64,000 bases of DNA from Holtermannia corniformis (lineage: Eukaryota; Basidiomycota; Tremellomycetes; Holtermanniales). This document shows, in pieces, positions 12,339-20,799 of the stretch; position 1 is the stretch's first letter, and every line of letters begins with the position of its first letter. Location of the stretch: assembly GCA_001599935.1 (NCBI GenBank), contig BCIJ01000010.1:246444-310443 (forward strand), in the 5' to 3' direction. Both the position numbers and the translations under genes were made by a program. The notes under the pieces are model-generated. The model was not told the DNA's origin and did not search any database. It saw only the letters and a list, made by a program, of their open reading frames with translations.

Positions 12339-12760
12339 CTGTGGTCAGCGCTTGGGGTGTATGGGTGTGACGTACATGCTTGTTGTACTCATTGCCAATA
12401 TACTGCATGCTGCCACGACCCTTGGCATTCTGCGGCTAGGGGATTGATCGCGTCCGCAGCCGGATCATCCCGCCACGCCTGATCGCCACTCGCTCCTCTT
12501 ATCCTGCACATCCCACCGTTCCACGGTCCGGTCGAGATGACGGAGACGGTGAGCTCTGACTTGCTTCATTGGTAGTCCGCGGGGCTGCCGCCAGTGCTTT
12601 GTTCTCCGCCATCAGTGATTTCATATTGGCACAAAGGTTGTTGAGGATAGCGTCATCCCGCCCGCCCCCCTCCCGCGGAGTGTCAACCGTGAAATGAAGT
12701 CATCGAAAACGCATATAAGTGCTTTAGTATCGAGCGCACAAGCGTACTCAAGTCGCGCAA
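12339..12760. other. Intergenic stretch upstream of an orphan gene
   Basis: 420 bp without a supported gene. The sequence catataagt at about 12713-12721, some 40 bp before the ATG at 12761, resembles a TATA element. A run of C and G residues lies near 12660-12675. Nothing else is recognised. Confidence 0.35.
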
Positions 12761-13093
12761 ATGACTACCACTGACCTCGAATCTGCTCTTACCGCACACA
12801 GGTCTGCTAGGAAGATCTACCTTCAAAGACTCGAGGATTACCAGACACATTTGACCAACCCATACCTCGCCTCAGCGGCGGAAACGTTGTACTACGAAGC
12901 GGGACGAACGTATGACGATACCTTTTCCAAACTGCAAGACATCTTGACGGCTTGCCAGGGGTCAGAAGTCCTTGTTGACGAACAAGTACTGAGCGACGCG
13001 AAGACGGCGGTGACAGTACATGAAGCGAATGACGAGATCTTCAAAAAACGTGTATCGAACGCACTGCACCGGAAGTACCGGGGGCGTTTCTGA
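12761..13093 (+). CDS. Small orphan helical protein
   Basis: An intronless ORF of 110 residues starting MTTTDLESALTAHRSARK and ending HRKYRGRF. Composition is typical of a soluble helical protein, with LEDYQTHL, YYEAGRTYDDTFSKLQDIL and EQVLSDAKTAV segments and no signal peptide or membrane segment. I do not recognise a family. A TATA-like element lies just upstream, and codon use does not obviously differ from the neighbours. Its second half can be aligned by eye with the orphan protein at 14029-14454, suggesting a local duplication, although that similarity is weak. Confidence 0.5.
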   Translation: MTTTDLESALTAHRSARKIYLQRLEDYQTHLTNPYLASAAETLYYEAGRTYDDTFSKLQDILTACQGSEVLVDEQVLSDAKTAVTVHEANDEIFKKRVSNALHRKYRGRF

Positions 13094-14028
13094 TTAATCG
13101 CCTGGTAGTACTGACAGAGATGCAAGTACTCAGTCCGTTCGAGGCTTTCGGTTATTGCTCTATAGACTACACGTTGAAGTTCGCTCGTATCTGGGGGCGG
13201 GCCACGAGGTATATCAGCCATCTATCGTTGTGGCAGTCAAGCAAACAGAAGCCAAGGCTTATTGCGCCATCTGAGGATAACAAAAAGGTGTTACGGTGGC
13301 CTTCTCTCGTAGTGTCCCAGCACCGATTACAAGTCGTGGCTCAGGCGGCCCTCGTCGCAATAGGGTAATATCGCAAGCGTCATGGCATCGATACCCAGGG
13401 CCATGGGAAGAAGCCAGTAAAGCCCTAGAGATATGTCATGCTCGGCGAGATGACTTCCTCATATAAAGCAAAAGGTGACGCAGCAAAGGATGGCTTGAGT
13501 AAATCTTTGGCGAGCGCCAATGACCGATTAGATTCAGCCCTCACAGCACTCAATAGAGCGGCCGCGTGGCAGGCCTTGGAGCGACACCGGGTGGATGACT
13601 CAAGTCAATGGTCCTCGTAATTCTCGTTGAAGTGCAAGGTTCCAATGATCTAGATTGACGGGCTAGTCGAGTATGCAGATTCTCACCGTCGCTTGCCACT
13701 CCAAACAAAGGTAGAATCATCAAAGAAGAGTCCTAACTGTATTGTGCGGAGAGAGAATATTGAACACTGCACGGCTACGTCAGGCGGTTTCCCTTGTGTT
13801 CAGCAAAGGAAGCAGGCCCATCGCCGGTGATGGACCGTGTGCAGCCCGAGTAGAAGACCCTAGCGCTGAGTCCTTTGAGATGGGAAGAAAGGGATACTCC
13901 CTTATCACTGATTCAAGCGCAACTGAAAGGATGACAGGAAGGCTCAGTGGCCGCAGCTGCTATACTGCCTTCACGTTGGTGCATACAAGGCGGCGACTAT
14001 ACAGAAACTCGAAAAGCCATTCGCAACG
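13094..14028. other. Gene-poor stretch with weak ORFs
   Basis: About 935 bp between two orphan ORFs. A 60-codon frame at 13438-13620 (+) reads SYKAKGDAAKDGLSKSL and DRLDSALTALNRAA. It is helical and polar like the neighbours, so it could be an exon or a remnant, but no conserved splice-linked partner is clear. Another frame at 13742-14110 looks random. No repeats or terminal inverted repeats were found by eye. Confidence 0.3.
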
Positions 14029-14454
14029 ATGGAGGGCTCCAGTGAGACCGATCACTGGTTATTACTCCACAACGCTTGGAACGGAGCATCTATGGGATGG
14101 CAGGAGCTAGGAGTGGAACAGTGGCAGGAATATCAGTCTTCGGGCTTGCTAAGCAAAGACGAAAGAAGCCGGCGGATCCACGCAGCAGAGTCCAACTTGA
14201 GCAACTGGGTCAACGTGCTTGAGCAGGCAGTAAGTGCTGTCACCCCCACCGGTTCAAACGTCTCAGCTACACAACAAGATCTGCTGGATAAAGCAAGGAT
14301 CGTGATTCCGTTGTATCGGCTACATTTGAAACTCAGCACTGGAGACCCATGTAGCCTGGCAAGCGATTCTCCAGCAAGCGCATCGCCCTCGAACACAGCG
14401 GATGGACAACAGCTGGTCGATCACTGGTGGCCGCGGTCTAGCGCAGTGTGCTGA
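14029..14454 (+). CDS. Orphan protein, possibly related to the one at 12761
   Basis: An intronless 141-residue frame starting MEGSSETDHWLLLHNAWNG. The middle (WQEYQSSGLLSKDERSRR, SNWVNVLEQAVSAV, QQDLLDKARIVIPLYRLHL) is helical, and the tail is Ser/Pro/Ala-rich. No family is recognised. Shared spacing with the 110-residue protein upstream includes a YQ pair, a helical block of about 30 residues, and GSxV followed by QxxLxxA. The start is not certain because an upstream exon could exist. It is convergent with the histidine-phosphatase gene, with 24 bp between the stop codons. Confidence 0.42.
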   Translation: MEGSSETDHWLLLHNAWNGASMGWQELGVEQWQEYQSSGLLSKDERSRRIHAAESNLSNWVNVLEQAVSAVTPTGSNVSATQQDLLDKARIVIPLYRLHLKLSTGDPCSLASDSPASASPSNTADGQQLVDHWWPRSSAVC

Positions 14455-14478
14455 AATGTATTCGCATTCTCCACAATA

Positions 14479-15454
14479 CTAGAAAGATGTGACCACCTGC
14501 TTCTGAGAGCTCCACATCGACCATAGCCATGAAGCGATGGACTGTGCTGGCTTTTCGACCTCGAGATCCGGATCGCCCTCGTCCACACGACCGTCGTCCA
14601 GCCCGGGACAATGCATTGATCGCTTCTCGACGATCGCGCCATCCTGCATGATCCAGATCACGTCGTTCCTGCAGTTACGTCAGCGACGGTCACGACCAGC
14701 AGCAATCGACAGACCTCTCATCGGGGTAGATCCGGTGTGCGTTGGGTGCGCCAAGCGCCGTGGCGATAGTGCTCAGATCGCGGTGTTTCTAACGCTCTGG
14801 TCAGCAAAGTCGTCCTTGTCCCGCTCAAAGGGAAAACGTACCCAGCTGATCAAGATATCGGCGTCTGACGATTCAGCAAACTCTTGAACCTTGCGCACGA
14901 TGCAGCTCGCTTCCGAATTGGCGCTAGTAGCTGTCAGAACTAATGTCGCGATCATGGCCAATCACTGACCATTCAATATCAACTTGGAGTCCGAGGTCTT
15001 GAGCTAGCGGCGCAACGGTCGCATACGTTCGTTCTGTATCCTTCTTGTCGGCATCCCAAGGGGCCGCAAAGATCATACCGAATCGGTACTCGGACTCGTT
15101 TCCGAACAACTGCGATAGCGTGCGTCAGCCGCGCCGATAACAGGGTCAGTCATAAAGCCTACTCACAGTCCGGATGTACTGAGCCCGCTCACGTCCTTTA
15201 TCGCTCAAACCATTTGGAAACTTTCCGCGTGGACCACGACCACGACCTGGCGGCCAAGGCCACCAAGTCGACGGTACTGTCCGTTTACCGACGACCTGAC
15301 CTTGATCGGGCGTGAACCCCTTCTCAGCGTGTCGGATAAAGATGATCCTGTTGCTGTATGACGTCGTGACCGAGTTGGCCGCCACCGTGGTATTGGATGC
15401 CACCAGCATCAAAGCCAACACGATCGCCACAGACGTCTTCAAGACGGCGCCCAT
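14479..15454 (-). CDS. Secreted histidine-phosphatase-superfamily protein (phosphoglycerate-mutase fold)
   Basis: The start at 15454 gives MGAVLKTSVAIVLALMLVAS, a clear hydrophobic signal sequence or signal anchor. It is followed by RIIFIRHAEKG, the phospho-accepting His motif of the histidine phosphatase superfamily. A Pro/Trp/Gly-rich insert is followed by NGLSDKGRERAQYIRT. Later exons give GNESEYRFGMIFAAPWD, AESSDADILISW followed by a HRDL segment (candidate second His), LGAPNAHRIYPDE and DVIWIMQDG. Introns are short with GT-AG ends, for example the GTGAGT donor just after the IRT codons. The protein ends KQVVTSF at 14479. The substrate is not predictable; fungal relatives are mostly annotated only as phosphoglycerate mutase family proteins. 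An in-frame ATG at 15532 would put residues before the signal and is less likely. Confidence 0.7.
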
Positions 15455-15787
15455 GATCCAAGCGTGCTGTCTAGGGGTTGGTGGAAAGTGAAGACATACG
15501 CCTCTATATATCTGACCAAGCGTGCGCAGCACCGATAATCTGATAAAGACTGCGGGTGGCGGTTCGGCCGAGGGCTGTGTTGATCATAACGATCACTCCA
15601 CAGCTGCAGTCGTGAGCCATGGCCTATCAACTTGCGCCCCGCGACCACGACGCAAACGCCGAGTCGCTACCGCGCAACACACCTAGATAGCACAACATCA
15701 TGATGCAATGCATAGTAAACTACAAGATCCCATCGTGCGCGCGCACCACCTCCACAAGCAATATATACAAGCACCATCTCCATCGCC
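15455..15787. other. Intergenic stretch, tandem minus-strand genes
   Basis: 333 bp upstream of the histidine-phosphatase start and downstream of the next minus-strand gene. It should contain the promoter of the former and the 3' end of the latter. Nothing else is recognised. Confidence 0.35.
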
Positions 15788-16931
15788 CTACAGCCGATCG
15801 CCCATCAGGCCCTTTAGCCTCTTTGGCGTCCCGCCAAACTCGTCCCGGTCCTCGGCGACGCGTTTGAGCCCAAACAACCTCTTTGGAGTCGCTGGAGCGC
15901 CTTGCTCATCATCGTCATCTTCATCTTCGCTGAAGGCCGAGGCCGAGGCTGGCCTGGGAGCATGTGGGAATAAGAGCCGGGGAACTGGGTTCGGGTGGGG
16001 TGAATAGTTGGGATCGTCTTCGGAAAGGGACGATTGGGCGTGTGGGATCTTTGAAGGGTGAAAGGGGTTTGCAAAGATGCGCTTGGAGCCGCGGCTGGAT
16101 GGACAGAGTCAGTGACTGATGAGAAAAGTGGATTGAACTGACTGGACATAGGTAATCGTCTCGCTCTCTTCTCGCCTCCGCCGCGCCTCTTGGCGTTCTC
16201 TCATCTCGGCGCTCGAGATCGTGCGCGTGACCTTGCCTGGTGGGCAATATAACGGGTTGGCGGCCTCGTCGGCTATCAGGGACGGTTGCGGGTGCTTGCC
16301 CTTGCCTTGCGATTGCGGTTTCGACCGGACGCGATGGACCGTCGGTGGCGGCGAGAGCAGACCCTGCGGTGGCGTCTGTGCGAGTTTCTCGGATGCCGAA
16401 GCTGAAGCTGCCGATGGCGAGAGCGCGGGCAAGTCGATCGGCCTGTCTTCTGGCGAGACCGAGACGGTGGGTGGCGCGAGGAAGGGGTTGGTGTCGGAGA
16501 CGTCGGCGATGGGTGCGGAAGGGTAGAGAGTCGTCTTTGAGGATGATGCAGCCGTCGCGCGCATGAAACCACCCATGCCGATGCCGGGACCATGGTGGAC
16601 GGGCGCGTGGGCACTGCCGAGTGCCATTTGCTGAGCAAATGTGAGGCCTGGTCGACGACGAACGGCAGCGGGCTTGGTCGGCGCTGTTCGCTCTGGTGTC
16701 GGTCCATGGCGTGTGTCCTTTGTCCGCGGCGGGGTCGGCAGGCTGCACCGTCTGTGCTTTAGCGTTTGATCGGAAGCAAGTACGTTGATGGACTATCCAC
16801 CCTGACGACAAGACTTACAATGAGACGACATCGACCATCCTGCCCCTCCGCTTCCTCTCTGCCGTCCGAGGCTCATCACGAACGCCTTGTCGAACGATCG
16901 AAGCCGGAGGCGAGAGCATGTGCGCGTCCAT
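15788..16931 (-). CDS. Unrecognised basic, Ser/Pro-rich protein with TPKRL motifs
   Basis: Three exons fit: 16819-16931, then from 16751 to about 16146, then a last exon ending at 15788. Exon 1 starts MDAHMLSPPASIVRQGV and joins RCSLPTPPRTKDTRHGP. The following KPAAVRRRPGLTFAQQMALG is the most distinctive segment. Exon 2 ends ESETITYV and joins HRGSKRIFANPFHPSK. Near the end there is an acidic run (SEDEDDDEQG) and two similar motifs, TPKRLFGLKR and TPKRLKGLMG, that look like CDK-type sites overlapping basic nuclear signals. There is no catalytic domain. A cell-cycle or nuclear role would fit these motifs but is speculation. The start could be the second Met, four codons downstream. Confidence 0.6.
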
Positions 16932-17269
16932 CGCGAGTGAAATCTGCGAGACCGGCTCGATGGGTGACTGTCGTGGGCGATGCTTGACTCGGGTGCCAGT
17001 CTCGAGGTGCAAGCAGCCAGTGTTGAAGATGGTGTTGTCGTTGAAGCTCGTGCAGGGATGCAATGTGCAAGAGGGACGCACCAGCACGGTGACAAGAGTG
17101 AGCACCGACGCGGACAATACGAGACCGACGCGCAGTGGCTGGCAGGAGGGGGTTATGGACTATCGGCGTTATGGCAATAACGCCGACAGTGCGCAACGCC
17201 GCCAACCCGTCTCAGCTTAGCACAAGTTGAAGTCGACCAAGTACAGACAGCGGCACCGCACCGCCCACC
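16932..17269. promoter_or_regulatory. Divergent intergenic region before mS33
   Basis: 338 bp between the divergent starts at 16931 and 17270. The imperfect inverted repeat around 17160-17183 (tatcggcgttatggcaataacgccgac, cited in parts: ggcgttat / ataacgcc) could form a hairpin of 8 bp stem. Its meaning is unknown. Confidence 0.35.
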
Positions 17270-17724
17270 ATGTCACGACCCTTCCAAACACAGCTCAAGC
17301 AGCTGCACGCGCTCCAATCTGAAATCTTCCAAACGACCCACAACCCGGCCAATCTCCGCCTAGGGACCAAATACCTTCGACGAGCGCTACGCGGTCCCGC
17401 CGTCGTCGCCTACTACCCTACGAAACCCAACGTGCCACTGTTGAACCGGCAACCGGCGTTTGCGAGCTTCCAGACGCCACAGCGCGAGCTGGATGGCGGT
17501 ACGGTCGCGCTCGTCGAGGATGGGTTCACAGAGTGTGAACGGATAGAGGGCGCTGGCTGGCTGGATGACGCCAAGGAGAGGGTCAGGACGATCGAGGTTG
17601 CCGAGCGGAAAAAGGCAGGACGAGGACCGCCAAAGAAGGGTCAGTACGCTTGCTGTCTCCCAGTTGTGACTTGCTGACCAGCGGCTCAGGCGAGGGCAAG
17701 CGTTCACAAATGAAGAAAAAGTAG
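17270..17724 (+). CDS. RSM27: Mitochondrial small ribosomal subunit protein mS33
   Basis: mS33 (yeast Rsm27, human MRPS33) is a small structural protein of the mitochondrial 30S-like subunit. The family signature is clear: IFQTTHNPANLRLGTKYLRR followed by LRGPAVVAYYP near the N-terminus. The rest is basic and ends KRSQMKKK. Exon 1 (17270-17639) joins exon 2 (17690-17724) through a 50-nt GTCAGT-CAG intron, giving about 134 residues, close to the family's usual size. No cleavable presequence is obvious, as in other mS33 proteins. Confidence 0.9.
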
Positions 17725-18064
17725 AGTGGCTCGGCGTGTCGAGTGGAGATTGTACGAGCGGAGAGAGCATTGCATGCATCATTGTATCATTCCGCTACAA
17801 CTCGGGGACAATCAGCGCTCTGCCATTGCCAAGCATAGTTTGCACCCAGCACCGCGCTGCATCCTGACAGTCCCATGATTGCTCTCTTCGCCGTATACAA
17901 TCCCTCTTGTCACTGTACAAGACCTTGCGCCTGATCGCCCGACCACATCTTGTCGATGCGCCACTCCCAAGCGACCAACGGCATTACATCCTGCAAACCA
18001 CCATCAAGTGTCCACCACCGTTTGATGCCTATGCCTATACACAGCTTGGTCGCCGATACATACA
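17725..18064. other. Intergenic stretch between convergent genes
   Basis: 340 bp between the stop codons of mS33 and LSG1, the only convergent gap in the window that is longer than about 125 bp. It shows no coding potential, and no small RNA could be recognised by eye. Confidence 0.35.
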
Positions 18065-20562
18065 CTACAGATCATAGCCTCGACCACTGCGCTGCTTGCC
18101 CTCCTTGCCTTTGTAATGCCTCTTGCTCGGCTTGCCTACCTGCGCCTCGGCCTTGCGCTGCTCGCGCGACGTCAACGGCAAACCATCGGGCCCGAGCATC
18201 CGTTGGTGAGGATACATTGTCGATCGACTGTACCCACCCAGATCATCAGCCTGCTTACCGCCCTTGAGCGCGCCGAGCACTTGAGGGCGCGCAGCGGGCC
18301 CAGCTTCGGTGAAAAAGGAGCCGTCGAGCGCTTTGGCCGTTGCGGACGCTGAGCGCTCCGGTGCGGATGCAGCGTTTGCGCGTACAGACTTGGAAGTCGC
18401 TTGACGACCAGTCGGTTCGTCGAGCGCTAGTGGGTCGGCCGGTGCGGCGGCCACAAACGTGTCGGCGCCTTTGCCGACACGAGTGACGGGTGCTTTCTTC
18501 TTGCCGGCCGCTTGGGCTGCTTCGAGCAGCTGGCGCGCTTGCTCGCGTGACGTCGACATGTACTCGTCGGCTTCGAGACCCGGTGGAGGGTGGCAGTAGA
18601 GCAGGCGGGCGTTGACATAGTCTTTGAGCACGTAGCGTGCCGCTCGTGACGTGTCGGGCATACCGAACGAGGCGCGGGTGAGACCACGGGCAACTAGAAT
18701 GAATCAGCTCACGGCTCGATGATCACAGGGGACGCGACTCACTGGCATACGCCGACAGCAGATCCTCCCACCCGACCCGACCCGTCCCGCCATCCTCCAC
18801 CTCCCTCACATCGATCCGGATCCCATACGTGCCCTCGAGGATATCCCTCTCGATCCGTTGACAGATCAATTCCGCCGGCGCAGAGTACTCGCGCATCTGA
18901 TCGATCGGCAGCACGCCATCGACGACCATGTCGGCTTGGGTGTTTGCAAACTGCGGGAACACGAGACCGGGACAGTCGCACAGCGTGATCTTGGGTGAGA
19001 ACACGAGCGTCTGAAAGTGCTTCGTCTTGCCGGGCGTGGACGAGACCGACACCTTTTTCGAGCCGAGGAGGGCGTTGATGGTACTGGACTTGCCCACGTT
19101 GGGGTAGCCGACGAGACCGACGATCAGTTTCTCGGGATGAGGGTTGCGCTCGTTGGCAAAGTCTAAGCCGGTCAGCTATGGTTGCAACTCGAGATCCAAG
19201 ACTGACCTGCTAGGTTGGGTGCACTGCGCTCAAACAGCTCCTCGAGCTCGGTCACACTGATCACGCGCGTCCGATCACTCTCGGGCTCCTCGTCTTCTTG
19301 CGCCTCGGCAATCGCCACCCAAGCCCCCTTGCGCGCCTTGGTCTTGACTTCGGCCTCCTCGTCCTCGTCATCGGTATCCTCGAGCTCTTCGTCGCTCAAC
19401 GTAGTCTCGTCAAGCTGCTGCTCGAGCGCCTCTTGCTCACTGGGCAGGTCGGCCGCCGCGTTCAATGTCGACTTGGCCGATTCCACCTGGGCTTCCGTCA
19501 CTGTCACCTCTTCCTCTTCCTCCTCTTCTTCCTCGTCACTCTCCTCGTCACTCTCCTCGACATCCGAGACATCCTCACCCGCCTCTCTCCGCCTCTGCCT
19601 CTCTGCCTGTTCCTGCAACGCCGCCGCATTCGCCGCCGAGAAGAACGCATACTCTACACCCTGACTTTCAAAGTAGCTCGCCCAAGCCTCGCGCTGCTCG
19701 CGGGTCAACAAGTCGGCCTTGTTGACCAAAAGCAGGCTCTTGCGCTTGCCCTGGGTTTCAAACTCGGCGCCAACTTCTTGCACATAGCGCTCCAGATCGA
19801 CACAGCGGAACCCGGCTGGGTTACGCGCGTCGACAATCTGGACGACCAGGTGCGAGCGCTCGAGCACACGCCAAAGCTGGCGCCACAGCTGGAGGTTGCG
19901 TTCGAATGGCGTCAAGAGCAATGACGAGGATGACGCGAGCCTGTGCAGGGGTTAGCTCTGTGCAGGATACAGAGTGAATCGACGCACTCGGCAAGACCTC
20001 TTCGCCAGTCGAGGAAGGACGTGCGTTCTTGAGCTTCCAGTTCGAGTCGAGTCGTCTTGCTTGTCCATCCTGGTCGTCTTGGGACACGCAGGCCGTCCAC
20101 CAACGCCGACTGCTTCTTCTTGACCTCCTTCTCCTCCTCGCGCGACAGCAGGAACTGGTTGTGCTGTTGCGTCGGCAGATGGGGGGTCGAGATGATCTTG
20201 GTGTTGTTCCGTTCTACCGTAAGGTTAGCTCTGCGCTCTCTCTCTCAGTGCGATGGCAACGCACCGGCTGTAAAGTCCGTGTCGGCCAGTGCAGCGCTAC
20301 TCAGGAACTCGTCGAGGTCCTTCTCGTGCGTCACGGATTGCAGAGGGTTGTCGTCCGTCATGTACTACAAGTCAAACAGTCAATACGACAATGCATGGGC
20401 CTCTGCGTGACTTGCCAACTTGGACTCTGGGACCGCCTGCGCTTCCTTGGCTCGGCGGTTCAGCAACGCCTTGCCGAGCCCCGACGTCTGTGCTTTTGTC
20501 CGTCCTTTTGCCTGGACACGATATCAGTCTGTGTAATATCAGATGGTGCACGTTCGTACCAT
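18065..20562 (-). CDS. LSG1: LSG1, cytoplasmic 60S-maturation GTPase
   Basis: LSG1 is a circularly permuted GTPase that releases the export adaptor Nmd3 from 60S subunits. In permuted order the sequence shows the G4 motif VNKADLLTREQ first, then the G1 motif GYPNVGKSSTINALLG and the G3 motif DCPGLVFPQFANTQ. The upstream block FERNLQLWRQLWRVLERSHL and VQIVDARNP are also family hallmarks. A long acidic Glu/Ser insert follows the G4 region. The C-terminus is Lys/Arg-rich. The start codon at 20560-20562 appears to be a whole coding exon: GTACGA follows it at once, and the next exon begins AKGRTKAQTSGLGKALLNRR after an acceptor at CCAG. The exon ending ESKL is followed by GCAAGT and the next begins YMTDDNPLQS, so this intron seems to be of GC-AG type. 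Confidence 0.92.
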
Positions 20563-20799
20563 TATGAAGCCGGGAAGATTGGTCTATGCTCTTGTCGAGC
20601 TTGCTGCAGCTGGCTCACCGGGGTGGACTGGAAATTCTAAGTGGCGACAAACTTAACGTCAAATTCCCGCGCCTATCTTTGCTGGCTGCGCGCCTATTAC
20701 GTTGTTTCTTGCTCACTAGCAACAAGTCTTCCTCGACCACACCGCTCTTAACCAGTCTACGTGAACGGTCAGGGCTCAGCGCGAAATACAGAATCCACC

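Noticed and set aside
13742..14110. 122-codon plus-strand frame between the orphans
   Set aside because: Composition and lack of a hydrophobic pattern suggest chance. It overlaps the better frame at 14029.
17160..17183. Operator-like inverted repeat before mS33
   Set aside because: The 8-bp stem is short and could occur by chance in this much sequence. It is mentioned only in the intergenic note.
19215..19924. Long plus-strand Ser-rich and Leu/Arg-rich frames opposite LSG1
   Set aside because: They are the antisense reading of the acidic Glu/Ser stretch and GTPase domain of LSG1. The minus-strand reading has clear motifs.
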